A stretch of 64,000 nucleotides of DNA from positions 186,001 through 250,000 of the forward strand of contig NZ_BLXZ01000008.1 in NCBI RefSeq assembly GCF_014193675.1. Reading direction: 5' to 3'. Shown here piece by piece: positions 46,087 to 55,813 of this stretch. Source of the DNA: Geomonas limicola. GTDB taxonomy: Bacteria > Desulfobacterota > Desulfuromonadia > Geobacterales > Geobacteraceae. Numbering within the stretch: position 1 is the stretch's first letter; every line of letters begins with the position of its first letter. Made by a program: the position numbers and the translations under genes. The notes under the pieces are model-generated. The model did no database searches, was not told where the DNA came from, and was given only the letters and a program-made list of their open reading frames with translations.

Positions 46087-47094
46087 ATGACGAGGAAGGC
46101 AGCCATAGTCGTCAGCGACTATTACCAGAACAACAATCTCTTCAAGCGCAACGATCCGGCCTACGACCGCGACGATTGTCTCTACTGCTTTTCCAGGTTG
46201 AGAGAGAAGCTGGGTGCTGCTGGTATCGAGCTTAATACCTCGGACATCAGCAAGGTTTCCGATGCTGAAATCGTCATCTACAACGACATGCCCCGCGAAC
46301 TTCCCGAGAAGCTGCCGGGGCAAAAATTCTACTTGCTGGCTCTGGAGAGCATTGCCATCCATCCGGCCAATTTCGAGGTCGCCCGATACGGCAGCTTCGA
46401 CAAGGTCTTTACCTGGTACGACAACATCGTCGACCGGGACAAGGTGGTCAAGGTCAATTACGCTTTTCTGTTCAAGACCGACTTCGATCTGAGCGGCGGC
46501 AACAAGAACAAGCTGGTGTGCCTGATGGCAAATAATAAAAGATCCAGCCACCCGGGCGAGTTGTACACCACGAGAAAAAAGGCCATTGCCTGGTTCGAGG
46601 CCCATCACCCGGAGGATTTCGATCTTTTCGGCCAAGGGTGGGATCTGCTCTTTGCCGGGACCAAGCTTGCCGGCGTGATCAGGAGGCTCGGCCTGAAGCG
46701 CTTCTTTAGACGTAACCTCCATGCCTGCTACCGGGGAATCGCCCAGGAAAAACTCCCCGTGGTCAGCAGGTACCGTTTCAGTCTCTGCTTCGAAAACGTC
46801 AGAGACATTCCGGGGTACATCACGGAGAAAATCTTCGACTGTTTCTTTGCGGGGTGTGTTCCGGTGTACCTGGGGGCCAACAACGTAACCGACTACATCC
46901 CCTCGGACTGTTTCATCGACATGCGCCGGTTCAAGGACTTCGCAGCGCTCTACCAGCATCTGGTTGCCATGTCGAACCACGAGTATCTCGGTTACCTGCA
47001 GCGCATCAAGGGTTTCCTCACCAGCGAGGCATCGTATGCCTTTACCGGCGATTATTTTGCCGACACGGTAGCTCGGGGTATTGCCGGTGAATAA
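46087..47094 (+). CDS. Family 10 (alpha-1,3/4-fucosyltransferase-like) glycosyltransferase
   Basis: 335 residues. The C-terminal FSLCFENVRDIPGYITEK, FAGCVPVYLGA and YIPSDCFIDMRRF blocks are the GDP-fucose-binding signature of GT10. N-terminal acceptor domain is divergent. Start ATG at 46087 (GTG at 46081 is in frame). If truly GT10, the polysaccharide contains fucose or a similar 6-deoxy sugar; no GDP-fucose genes are in the window. Confidence 0.86.
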   Translation: MTRKAAIVVSDYYQNNNLFKRNDPAYDRDDCLYCFSRLREKLGAAGIELNTSDISKVSDAEIVIYNDMPRELPEKLPGQKFYLLALESIAIHPANFEVARYGSFDKVFTWYDNIVDRDKVVKVNYAFLFKTDFDLSGGNKNKLVCLMANNKRSSHPGELYTTRKKAIAWFEAHHPEDFDLFGQGWDLLFAGTKLAGVIRRLGLKRFFRRNLHACYRGIAQEKLPVVSRYRFSLCFENVRDIPGYITEKIFDCFFAGCVPVYLGANNVTDYIPSDCFIDMRRFKDFAALYQHLVAMSNHEYLGYLQRIKGFLTSEASYAFTGDYFADTVARGIAGE

Positions 47095-48526
47095 GAACAT
47101 CGTCGTCATAACGCTGGGCCGGGTCCTGCAGATGGTGATCGCCCTGATCTCGGTCCGCGTGTTTACCTCGCTGCTGAGCAAGGGAGAGGTAGGCAACATC
47201 TACCTGATCAACTCGATGTTCGGCTTTTTCGGGCTGGCACTGATCAACCCGGTGGGATTGTACCTGAACCGCAAGTTGCACCGCTGGGCTGAGGAAGGAG
47301 TCATCCTGAGCCGATTCCTGGTCTTCAATGCCTACCTCGCCATCCTCGCGCTCCTCTCGGCAGGGGTGGTTTTTGCCGCCAGTCGCTACGGAAGGGTAGG
47401 GGAGACCATCGACCTGCGCCTGCTCGTCCTCTTCCTGATGTTGAGCGTCTACTTCACCACCTGGAACCAGACCATCGTACCGGCGCTGAACCTCTTGAAC
47501 CACCGCGTGAGCTTCGTGGTCTTTACGCTCCTCACTCTCGGCACCGGTCTCCTTTGTTCGATTCTCCTGGTGCAGTACGAAGCTGCCACTGCGGTCTCCT
47601 GGTTGAGCGGGCAACTGGTCGCTCAAGCCGTAGTCGCGGTGGCGGCACTGGTGTATTTCCAGAAGATGGTCCAGGAGAAGGTCAGCCTTGCGGCAGTCCG
47701 CCAGGTGACGACGCGCGAAAACCTTTTCAACGTCCTGCACTTCGTATTCCCCCTCGGATGCACCACGTTTTTCATGTGGCTGCAGAACCAGTCGTACCGG
47801 ATCGTCATCGAGAAGGCCATCGGGACTGAGTTCCTGGCGCTCCTCGGCCTGGGGATCGGACTCGCCTCAAACATGGCGGGAGCCGCAGAATCCCTCATCC
47901 AGCAACTCTACCTTCCCGGTTTCTATCGAGACATAAACACGCCTGATCCTGCCCGGCGTACCGCGGCGTGGAACGCCATGGCACAGCTTACCATCCCCGT
48001 CTATATCTCTCTCACCATCATGGTTTCCTGTCTGGCCCCGTTCCTGCTCCATATCCTGGCCAGCAAAAAGTTCGGTGACGCGTACATCTTCGTCATATAC
48101 GGAGCATGGATCGAGTTCTTCCGGATGACGGCAGGAATCCTCACCTCCGTCGCCCACGCCGAGATGCAGACCAAGTACCTGTTGCGCTCCTACTGTTTCG
48201 GTGGTCTGGCTGCGGTAGCCGGGACGGTTTGGGCGGCACGCCTTGAGAACTACGCCCAGGCCATACCGCTGGTCCTCGTGGTGAGCGGTCTCATCGCCAT
48301 GACGGTCATGTACCTCGACATGAGAAAGATCATGCCGATCAAGGTGGGAATCCGCCGTCTGAGGAAATCCATCCTGCTGTCACTGCCGTTTGCCGTTTCG
48401 TTGCCTTTCTTTGGTCAGGAACCTACCATGCTTGTGTCTCTGCTCCTGGTAGGCATCTGTGGGTGCTATTTCATCGCGAGCCAGTACTGGTTGGCACGGC
48501 CACTTCTTAAGGAGCATGCTCTGTGA
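47087..48526 (+). CDS. Polysaccharide flippase-like membrane protein (Wzx/MOP)
   Basis: 479 residues with about 12-14 membrane segments; GRVLQMVIALISVRVFTSLL start and NQSYRIVIEKAIG region fit the MOP flippase group that moves undecaprenyl-linked oligosaccharides across the inner membrane. GTG at 47087 is preferred (TTG at 47081 possible); it overlaps the preceding gene by eight bases. No polymerase (Wzy) gene was recognised nearby. Confidence 0.82.
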   Translation: MNKNIVVITLGRVLQMVIALISVRVFTSLLSKGEVGNIYLINSMFGFFGLALINPVGLYLNRKLHRWAEEGVILSRFLVFNAYLAILALLSAGVVFAASRYGRVGETIDLRLLVLFLMLSVYFTTWNQTIVPALNLLNHRVSFVVFTLLTLGTGLLCSILLVQYEAATAVSWLSGQLVAQAVVAVAALVYFQKMVQEKVSLAAVRQVTTRENLFNVLHFVFPLGCTTFFMWLQNQSYRIVIEKAIGTEFLALLGLGIGLASNMAGAAESLIQQLYLPGFYRDINTPDPARRTAAWNAMAQLTIPVYISLTIMVSCLAPFLLHILASKKFGDAYIFVIYGAWIEFFRMTAGILTSVAHAEMQTKYLLRSYCFGGLAAVAGTVWAARLENYAQAIPLVLVVSGLIAMTVMYLDMRKIMPIKVGIRRLRKSILLSLPFAVSLPFFGQEPTMLVSLLLVGICGCYFIASQYWLARPLLKEHAL

Positions 48527-49518
48527 CGCGTGAAGCTCCTCTCGTCTCCATCTGTGTCCCCAGCTATAATTCTGCGCGTTACCTCAGGTACACGCTCGAT
48601 TCCATCGTGTGCCAGAGCTACCGCAACATCGAAGTGATCATCTCCGATAACGCTTCGACCGATGGCAGTGTTGCCATCGCCAAAGAGTACGCGGAACGTC
48701 ACGGCTTCAGGCTCATCGTGAACGAGAAGAATATCGGGGCGGGCAACAACTGGAACCTGCTCATCGGTCAGGCGCGCGGCGAGTTCCTGGCCATTTACCA
48801 CTCGGACGACGTGTACGGGCCGGAGATCGTGGAACAGTCGGTCGCGGCCCTGCTGCGCGAGCCGCGTGCCGGGCTCGTCGGTACCCTCGCCACGGTGATC
48901 GACGAAAACGGAGACGAGGTTTCGCCCATACTGCTGCACCCCGAGGTGCCGGAGTTGCCCTGTTACGGGTTTCCGGAAGTCTTCCGCGCGGTGCTCAGAG
49001 ATGGCGCGGGACGCATCTTTTTGGTGACGCCGTCCATCATGGTAAGGCGCAGCTGTTATCAGGAGCTGGGGATTCTGGACAACAGCGGGCGGTTTCGTTC
49101 TGCCGCTGACTACGAGATGTGGTTCAGGATCGCCGCGCGGCACCCCGTTATCGTGATTCCGCGCCCGCTCATGCGTTACCGGGTGCATCAGGGACAGGGG
49201 AGCGAACAGGAGTTGCGGCGCAACGTCGCGCTTCCCGACATCGTCTCGGTACTGGACGCCTATCTCGATGCTGCCGGAGACGATGCCGCTCTTCGCGCCG
49301 AATACCGGCGCTATCGTAACCGCGTCTGCTTCAAGACCGCCCTGAAGCAGAACTGCTGCGGCGAGTTCCGTCGCAGCCTCGACACCATCGGGCTCATCGA
49401 CGGCACGAGCTATGCGGTCGCCGGCGCGGCCCTGGGGTTCGCCAACCGGCTGCACCTCAACCTGCGCATCTGGCCGGCTCGCCCCTGGCCCTGTCGCGTG
49501 CCACGGGGGCGGAACTGA
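48523..49518 (+). CDS. Family 2 glycosyltransferase
   Basis: 331 residues. GT-A motifs: LVSICVPSYNSARYLRYTLDS, IISDNASTDGS, YHSDDVYGPE (DxD), and a C-terminal ADYEMWFRIA acceptor segment. GTG start overlapping the flippase stop by four bases (GTGA). Sugar unknown. Confidence 0.9.
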   Translation: MTREAPLVSICVPSYNSARYLRYTLDSIVCQSYRNIEVIISDNASTDGSVAIAKEYAERHGFRLIVNEKNIGAGNNWNLLIGQARGEFLAIYHSDDVYGPEIVEQSVAALLREPRAGLVGTLATVIDENGDEVSPILLHPEVPELPCYGFPEVFRAVLRDGAGRIFLVTPSIMVRRSCYQELGILDNSGRFRSAADYEMWFRIAARHPVIVIPRPLMRYRVHQGQGSEQELRRNVALPDIVSVLDAYLDAAGDDAALRAEYRRYRNRVCFKTALKQNCCGEFRRSLDTIGLIDGTSYAVAGAALGFANRLHLNLRIWPARPWPCRVPRGRN

Positions 49519-50591
49519 TGGCTCGGCCGCTCAAGGTCCTCTACCTGCTGCACGATGCGCGGCGCTCCGGCGTGCCGGCCGTCGCCGCGAACTTCATCCG
49601 GCTGGCCGCCGGGGTGAACGTCGAGCCGACGGTACTTTTTGCCTACGACGGGATCTATGCCGACGAGCTGCGTGCCGAGGGTGTTCCGGTCCTGACACTC
49701 GGTCCGCGCACCCCGCTCTGGTGGCGGGCCAAGAGGTTCCTGCTGAACCGCTACCTTTTGACCCACGGCACGACGTTCGACGTCGTCCACATCCACAGCC
49801 TGAAACTGGCCTGGTCGGTGCTGATCGCCAAGGCGCTGGGGCTCAAGGTGGTGTTTCACCTGCACGAATTGCCGCGCCGGGGCGACTGGCTCTTGCAGCG
49901 GGCGATCGCGGCGGCGGACGCCGTCGTCTACTGTTCCGAGACCTGCGCGGCCCACTACGCCGGTTATCCCGCACGGCTTAGCCGCACCATCGTCAACGCC
50001 ATGCACCTCCCGCCGGCTGCGCTGCACCGGGAACCCGCCGGGCGGCTCAAGGTGGTGATGGCGGCTTCGCTCAACAAGAACAAGGGGCAGGACCTTTTGC
50101 TCAGGGCGTTCGCCAAGCTTGCCTGCCGGGACGCCGAACTCTGGCTCTACGGCACCACCGGGCTCTCGGCACGCCGCTACGTTCGTGAGTTGCAGGTCTT
50201 TGCAGAACAGCACCAGTTGGGCGAGCGCGTCTTCTTCCCAGGTCCCAGCACGGAGGTGTTCCGGGTGTTCGCCGAGGCGAGCGTCGTGGTCCACACCTCG
50301 TGGACCGAATCGTTCGGGATGGCCCTGGTCGAGGCACAGTCCTGTGCCGTGCCGGTCATCGCCCACGACCTGGAAGGGATGCGCGAGGTGGTGCTGGATG
50401 GCGTCACCGGGTACCTGGTACAGCCCGGTGCTGTCGAAGAGCTCGCGGCGCGGCTCGACGAGCTTTTAGGCGATGCGGCACTGCGCAGTAAGATGGGCGA
50501 GGCGGGGCGCGCCATGGTGGAGCGGCGCTTCGACATGACCTCGCGCGTCGCGGAGTACCGGCAGCTGTACGACGAGGTTCTCAACCGATGA
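49518..50591 (+). CDS. Family 4 glycosyltransferase
   Basis: 357 residues, GT-B. KVLYLLHDARRSGVPAVA at the N-terminus and SWTESFGMALVEAQSCAVPVIA (the E-x7-E donor site, about residues 258-279, given in part) in the C-domain. Start overlaps the previous stop (TGATG) and its stop overlaps the next start (ATGA), so translation is coupled. Confidence 0.9.
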   Translation: MARPLKVLYLLHDARRSGVPAVAANFIRLAAGVNVEPTVLFAYDGIYADELRAEGVPVLTLGPRTPLWWRAKRFLLNRYLLTHGTTFDVVHIHSLKLAWSVLIAKALGLKVVFHLHELPRRGDWLLQRAIAAADAVVYCSETCAAHYAGYPARLSRTIVNAMHLPPAALHREPAGRLKVVMAASLNKNKGQDLLLRAFAKLACRDAELWLYGTTGLSARRYVRELQVFAEQHQLGERVFFPGPSTEVFRVFAEASVVVHTSWTESFGMALVEAQSCAVPVIAHDLEGMREVVLDGVTGYLVQPGAVEELAARLDELLGDAALRSKMGEAGRAMVERRFDMTSRVAEYRQLYDEVLNR

Positions 50592-51796
50592 AGATCGTGT
50601 TCCTGGCACCCTTCGGTATCCGCCCCAAGGGGACGGTAGTGGCCCGCATGCTCCCGCTGGCTGTCGAGCTGCAGCGCCTGGGGCGTGAGGTGGTCATCGT
50701 GGCGCCGCCCTACACCAACCCCGAGGACTCCGGCAAGACCGAAATCCTGCGCGGCGTCCGTCTGGTGAACGTGCGACTCCCGGTCGGCGGCAAGGCGCTC
50801 GGCGCACCGCTTCTGGCCTGGCGCCTGCTCAAAGCCTCCCTGGCGGAGCGCCCCGACATCGTGCACCTTTTCAAGCCCAAAGGGTACGGCGGGCTTGCTG
50901 CCATGCTCATGCTCTGGTTCGGACGGGTCGGCATCCGGATGCCCCGGTTTTTCCTGGACACCGACGACTGGGAAGGGCGCGGCGGCATGAACGATTTGCA
51001 CCAGTACTCGACGGCCGAGAAACGGCTCTATGCCTTCCAGGAACAGTGGCTGCCGCGCCGCGCGGTCGGCGTCACGGTGGCAAGCCGCATGCTCGAAGGT
51101 GCCATCCGCGACATGGGAGTCGAGGCACGCCGGCTTTTGTACCTCCCCAACGGGGTCGAGGACTCAGCCCTAGGCGACGGGGCGAAGGCCCGCCAAAGGT
51201 GGGGGATCCCGCCAGAGGTCCCGGTGCTGTTGCTCTACACCCGTTTCTTCGAATTCAGCCAGGAGAAGCTGCACCGGGTTTTTGCCGAGGTGCACCGAAG
51301 GGTGCCGCAGGCCCGGCTCCTGGTGGTCGGTAAGGGGCGGCAGAACGAGGAGGAAGAGCTTGAACTGGCGGCTCGCCGGGAAGGCTTTGCCGAGGCGTTG
51401 ATCCTGGCGGGGTGGGTCGAGGTTGCCGATCTCCCCGACTACCTGGCGGCCGGCGATGTTGCCATCTACCCGTTTGCCGACACCCTGCTGAACCGTGCGA
51501 AGTGCCCGGCGAAACTGACGGAACTTTTGCGCTCCCGGGTGCCGGTGGTGGCCGATGCTGTGGGCCAGATCGAGGAGTACATCGAGTCAGGCGCGACGGG
51601 GCTGCTCTGCCCGCCCGACGACTGGCAGGATATGGTTGACAAAACCGTCGAGATGCTTGAAAACTCACAGCTGCGCCGGCAGTTCGGCGTGGCTGGACGA
51701 CAACGGCTTCTGGACCGGTTCAACTGGCAGAATCTGGCCGGTGCCCTGGACAGCTTTTACCGGGAACTCACTGGAAACGCGAACCCTGGTAGCTAA
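50588..51796 (+). CDS. Family 4-like glycosyltransferase
   Basis: 402 residues, GT-B. KIVFLAPFGIRPKGTVVARMLP, a donor domain with LLLYTRFFEFSQEKL and RLLVVGKG, and KCPAKLTELLRSRVPVVAD in place of the usual E-x7-E stretch. ATGA overlap with the preceding gene. Sugar unknown. Confidence 0.85.
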   Translation: MKIVFLAPFGIRPKGTVVARMLPLAVELQRLGREVVIVAPPYTNPEDSGKTEILRGVRLVNVRLPVGGKALGAPLLAWRLLKASLAERPDIVHLFKPKGYGGLAAMLMLWFGRVGIRMPRFFLDTDDWEGRGGMNDLHQYSTAEKRLYAFQEQWLPRRAVGVTVASRMLEGAIRDMGVEARRLLYLPNGVEDSALGDGAKARQRWGIPPEVPVLLLYTRFFEFSQEKLHRVFAEVHRRVPQARLLVVGKGRQNEEEELELAARREGFAEALILAGWVEVADLPDYLAAGDVAIYPFADTLLNRAKCPAKLTELLRSRVPVVADAVGQIEEYIESGATGLLCPPDDWQDMVDKTVEMLENSQLRRQFGVAGRQRLLDRFNWQNLAGALDSFYRELTGNANPGS

Positions 51797-51843
51797 AGAA
51801 GAATCACGCAGCGCCCGAACGTCTTATTGTGGAGCTTAAATCA

Positions 51844-54279
51844 ATGACCGAACGTAGAAAAGACCTCCTTTGCCTATCCGCTCTCTTCGTGGTGCTCATG
51901 CTTTTCTACGCGAAGATCCTTTTCACGGGGAAGGTGATCAGCGCTCCAGATATCATCAACGAGTCCTACTGGGGATTCGTCTCGCAAAAAAGCGAGCCCT
52001 TCTGGGATATCTTCGCCTTCGACAAGGTGCAGGCAGGGTGGAACATCTTCATCAACAGCGGGTTCACCTCGGAAGGTGGCATCTCGCCGATCCATTTCCT
52101 TTTCTGGCTCAAGCTCATTCAGTTCGTCTTCCCGCTCCCCTCGGTGGTCGCCTGGCACATCGTGCTGCACCTCTTTTTCGGCGCGACGGGTCTTTTCCTG
52201 TTCTGCCGGGCAATCGGCGCCGGCCGGCTGGGCAGCCTCCTCGCCGCGCTCATCTTTGCGATAGCCCCCGAAAACGCCACGCTCATCAATGCCGGGCACG
52301 TGATGAAGATCGCCACCATCTCCTACGCCCCCTGGGCCTTCTACGTCCTGGAACGTGGTTTTCTGACCAGGCGGCTGATTTTTTTCCTGGCCACCGGCCT
52401 GGTCCTGGCGCTGCAGTTTTTCAACACCCACTGGCAGATCGCCTACTATACCTGCCTGTGCATCGGTATCTACGGCATCGTGCGTTCCCTGATCATCCTG
52501 CGCTCGCCGCAGGAGCGGGCCCTGTTCCCGGTCCCCAAGCTCTTCGGAATGAACCTGGTGGTGCTGGTCTTCTTCCTGACCACGGTCTCCGTCGGTTTGT
52601 TGCCCTTAGCCAACTGGTCGCAGGACACCAACCGCGGGGTGCAAAGCGGCGCGAACCAGGGTAAAGGGGGGCTCAGCCGCGACGAGGCGATGTCCTGGTC
52701 GCTGCCGCCCGAGGAGGTCGGCGCCTTCGTCATTCCCGGTTTCTTCGGCCTTTCCCGTCAGGAAGGGGGAGAAAACCCGAAGAACATCGCCAGCTACTAC
52801 TGGGGGCGCATGAACTTCACCCAGACGGCGAGCTACATGGGGCTGCTCCCCTGGCTCCTGGTGCCGCTGCCGCTCATCTTCCGCCGCAACCGCTACACCT
52901 GGCTGGCGACCGCGGCGATCGTCGGCGGCGTATTCTTCTCGATGGGGAAGTACAGCCTCTTCTATAACCTGCTCTTCGACTACTTCCCCGGGATCAACCG
53001 GTTCCGGGTTCCCAAGATGATCATGTTCATCCCGGTCATGGGTCTGGGGGTCCTCTCCGCGTTCGGCCTCGACCTGCTGCTCGATCCGCGTACCAGGGAG
53101 ACCAGACAGTTCAAGAAATACCTGATCGGGGTGACGGTACTCCCCGTCGCTCTTCTGCTGCTGTTGGGGGCGGAACTGATCGGCAGGGATTTCTGGATCA
53201 ACCAGTTCATCGACATGCTCTCGCAACCAACCCGCTACCAGCCGCAGAGCGAGCAACTCGTGCTGCAGCGTTGGACGAACCTGGTGACCGAGACCGGACT
53301 CGCAGCCGGACTGGCCGCGCTTTTCGCGGCTGTTTTCTGGGCCTATCGGAAAGGGGTGCTCGCGGCGAAGTTCCTCCCCGCGGCGCTGCTGGTCCTGTTC
53401 CTGGTCGACGTCGGGAGGATCGACAGCAAGTTCCTCTTCACCATTCCCGTCCCCGAGAAGAACCGGGCGCAAAAAACTCCGGTCATCGAATACCTGATCC
53501 AGCACCGTTCGGATCAGTACCGGGTGCTTCCGATGGACGGCAGCGATCCGATGGCGTACGTGGCGCAGAACATACCCGTGATGTTCACCTCGAACGCCGT
53601 GCAGCAGCGCCGTTGGCAGGAGTTCCTGGACAACGTCAACATGGCCTCCGCGATGCTGGACCTCCTCAACATCAGGTACCTCGTGATCGGCAGCGAGCAG
53701 TTCGCAAAGGAGAAGGCGGCGCTCGGCCCGAAGTTCGTGCCGGTCTTCACCTCCCCCGACGGCAAATCGCTGATCCTGGAGAACCGGACGGTACTTCCCA
53801 AGGCGTGGCTGGTGGGAGCGGTGGCCGTGATACAGTCGCCGGAGCAGAGGCTCGGCTACCTGCAGGATCCCGGCTACGACCCGAGCCAGATCGTGATGGT
53901 CGAATCGCCCCCTCCCATCCCGCTGGCCAATCCGAATGCACCGGCCGCGGGCGCCCCTGGCACCGTGCAGGTGACCAGGTACCAGGGCGAGCATATCGAC
54001 CTGAACGCCCTGGTGGCCAGGAACGCGATCCTCGTGTTGGGGGAGAAATACTATAAGGGGTGGCGCGCCACCGTGGACGGCAAGGAAACCGAGATTTACC
54101 CGGTGAACCACGTGCTGAGGGGGATCTACCTGACGCCGGGCAATCACAAGGTGGAGTTCAGCTTCGACCCGGCCCCCTTCAAAATCGGCAAGTCGCTGAC
54201 GCTCGCCTCATTCGCATTGTTTTTCATCATGCTGGGACGCGAGCTCTGGCTGAAGCGAACCGGGAAGCTCAAGGCCTGA
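51844..54279 (+). CDS. YfhO-family multispanning membrane protein
   Basis: 811 residues, about a dozen membrane segments, then a periplasmic C-terminal part with YYKGWRATVDGKE and LTPGNHKVEFSFDP, the YfhO C-terminal landmark, and a last helix. Relatives act as membrane glycosyltransferases (GT-C type) in glycan decoration. The ATG at 51844 follows GTGGAG; GTG at 51829 is in frame. It closes the polysaccharide region and follows the transferase by 47 bases. Confidence 0.85.
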   Translation: MTERRKDLLCLSALFVVLMLFYAKILFTGKVISAPDIINESYWGFVSQKSEPFWDIFAFDKVQAGWNIFINSGFTSEGGISPIHFLFWLKLIQFVFPLPSVVAWHIVLHLFFGATGLFLFCRAIGAGRLGSLLAALIFAIAPENATLINAGHVMKIATISYAPWAFYVLERGFLTRRLIFFLATGLVLALQFFNTHWQIAYYTCLCIGIYGIVRSLIILRSPQERALFPVPKLFGMNLVVLVFFLTTVSVGLLPLANWSQDTNRGVQSGANQGKGGLSRDEAMSWSLPPEEVGAFVIPGFFGLSRQEGGENPKNIASYYWGRMNFTQTASYMGLLPWLLVPLPLIFRRNRYTWLATAAIVGGVFFSMGKYSLFYNLLFDYFPGINRFRVPKMIMFIPVMGLGVLSAFGLDLLLDPRTRETRQFKKYLIGVTVLPVALLLLLGAELIGRDFWINQFIDMLSQPTRYQPQSEQLVLQRWTNLVTETGLAAGLAALFAAVFWAYRKGVLAAKFLPAALLVLFLVDVGRIDSKFLFTIPVPEKNRAQKTPVIEYLIQHRSDQYRVLPMDGSDPMAYVAQNIPVMFTSNAVQQRRWQEFLDNVNMASAMLDLLNIRYLVIGSEQFAKEKAALGPKFVPVFTSPDGKSLILENRTVLPKAWLVGAVAVIQSPEQRLGYLQDPGYDPSQIVMVESPPPIPLANPNAPAAGAPGTVQVTRYQGEHIDLNALVARNAILVLGEKYYKGWRATVDGKETEIYPVNHVLRGIYLTPGNHKVEFSFDPAPFKIGKSLTLASFALFFIMLGRELWLKRTGKLKA

Positions 54280-54427
54280 CCGGGCCAGCTCACTCGCCTG
54301 GCTGACGCCCCTGACTACTGACCCTCGGGCACCGACGACGCTCACGTCCCAGGTGCCCTGCCGCCCTTTGCGTCCTCGCTGTGCAAGGGGCTTAGCTTTT
54401 CATCTATGAGTACGGAGAACAGGACGT

Positions 54428-55249
54428 TTGGATCGACACCTTGAGGAATCGGAAACTCTTGACGAACTGACCGGCTACCGGTTGCGCCTCATCCAGCCGC
54501 GACACGGCTACCGGTTCTCGGTCGACCCGCTGCTTTTGGCTGACTTCGCGGGGGTGCGGCCGGGGGACCGGGCGGCGGACCTGGGGACCGGCTGTGGAGT
54601 TATTCCGCTTCTTTTGGCGCGACTGGAGGAGTCCTGCACGGTGACCGCGATAGAGTTTCAGCCGGTGATGGCGGATATCGCACAGCGGAACGTCGCGCTG
54701 AACGGCCTCGAGGAGCGGGTGGAGATCGTTTCCGAGGACGTCGTTTCCCTGAAGTCGCGCTTTCCGGTGGACAGCTTCGACCTGGTAGTGTCGAATCCCC
54801 CCTACCGCCGACCCGGCACCGGAAAGGTGAGCCCGCGCGCCGGGCGCGACGACGCTCGGCACGAAACGACCGCCACCCTGGCCGATTTCCTCGCGGCGGC
54901 GAAGTACCTGGTAAAACCCTCCGGTCGCATCTGCTTCGTCTACCACACCAGCCGCCTCCCTGAACTGATGGAGCAGGCCGCCCGGCAAAAGCTCGGCATC
55001 CTGAGGTTGCGCATGGTGCACGGCAGCGTTTCGGCGCAGGCCAGGATGTTCCTGGTGGAACTGGTCAAGGGGAGAACGGGTGAGCTTAAGGTGGAGGCGC
55101 CGTTGTTGGTGCGCGGCGAGGAAGGTGGCTACAGCGAGGAGAAACTGCGAATTTACCGTGGCAAGGACTGCGTGAAACAGGGCGCTGCGCAGGCTACCGA
55201 GGTACCTGAGAATCGCGAGCTATTGAGAGAACCTGCCAAGGTTATTTAG
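54428..55249 (+). CDS. SAM-dependent N6-adenine methylase, TrmN6-like (tRNA1(Val) A37)
   Basis: 273 residues. YRLRLIQPRHGYRFSVDPLLLADF start, SAM motif DLGTGCGVIPLLLA (near residue 47) and SNPPYR (N6-adenine catalytic motif, near 120) match the TrmN6/YfiC group. The start is a TTG after GGAG/AGGA. The ~25-residue tail after residue 245 is extra. Another N6-methyltransferase substrate is possible. Confidence 0.85.
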   Translation: MDRHLEESETLDELTGYRLRLIQPRHGYRFSVDPLLLADFAGVRPGDRAADLGTGCGVIPLLLARLEESCTVTAIEFQPVMADIAQRNVALNGLEERVEIVSEDVVSLKSRFPVDSFDLVVSNPPYRRPGTGKVSPRAGRDDARHETTATLADFLAAAKYLVKPSGRICFVYHTSRLPELMEQAARQKLGILRLRMVHGSVSAQARMFLVELVKGRTGELKVEAPLLVRGEEGGYSEEKLRIYRGKDCVKQGAAQATEVPENRELLREPAKVI

Positions 55250-55320
55250 ATAAAAGATAGCGGTGACTTGCGCATCAGGTTGATTGTGTGGATAATGAGA
55301 CGCTGCAGCGGAAACCTTGA

Positions 55321-55357
55321 CAGTCCCTAGACCCCAGTCCCCAGTCCCTAATCCCTG
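55321..55357. repeat. GGGACTAG-type repeat stretch J, overlapping a stop codon
   Basis: CAGTCCCTAGACCCCAGTCC and CCAGTCCCTAATCCCTG, the same unit as element H and stretch I in inverse orientation. The minus-strand dciA-like gene ends inside it: its TAG stop (55348-55350) is part of the repeat. Confidence 0.7.
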
Positions 55358-55800
55358 CTTTCCCGATCCCTCTTGATGAGGCGCTCGAGGATGCTGCGCA
55401 GTTCCGGGTCGGAGATGGTGGCGGTCTGCTCGGTGATCTCGGTCGCTTCGACGTCAGAGAGCTCGCGCCGCTTGGGAACGTGAGGTTTCTTCAGGGTTGG
55501 GGGGACGATGCGGCCGGCCTTCATGTAGATCTCGCGTACCATCTCCTGGCCCAGCTGTTCGTTGACCTTGGCAATCAGCTCCTTCTTGAGATAGGTGAGC
55601 TGTTGCATCCAGGGCGCGCTGTCCACGGTGACGGTGAGGGTTCCTTCGCGATAGGCAGAGGGCTGGGCGTGCAAGGCGATGCGGTCGCCAACAGCCTGGT
55701 CCCAGACCAGCCAGATACGCCCCTCGTAGAGACGCTTCTCGGCAGGGGTGCCGCTCAGAAAAGCCCCGAGCAGGTCCGAGACCGCTGCGGGACGTTTCAT
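55348..55800 (-). CDS. DciA-like DUF721 protein
   Basis: 150 residues. MKRPAAVSDLLGAFLSGTP start, IWLVWDQAVGDRIALHAQP and GTLTVTVDSAPWMQQLTYLK (read in parts) match DUF721/DciA, the replicative helicase operator of bacteria without DnaC/DnaI. The ~45-residue charged C-terminus is disordered-looking. The start after GCCCGAAA has a poor ribosome-binding site; translation may depend on the gene 14 bases upstream. Confidence 0.82.
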   Translation of the reverse strand: MKRPAAVSDLLGAFLSGTPAEKRLYEGRIWLVWDQAVGDRIALHAQPSAYREGTLTVTVDSAPWMQQLTYLKKELIAKVNEQLGQEMVREIYMKAGRIVPPTLKKPHVPKRRELSDVEATEITEQTATISDPELRSILERLIKRDRESRD

Positions 55801-55813
55801 TTTCGGGCGCCGG

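Noticed and set aside
54327..54358. GGGCACC / GGTGCCC inverted repeat after the YfhO-like gene as a terminator
   Set aside because: An 18-base loop and no T tract; too weak to call.
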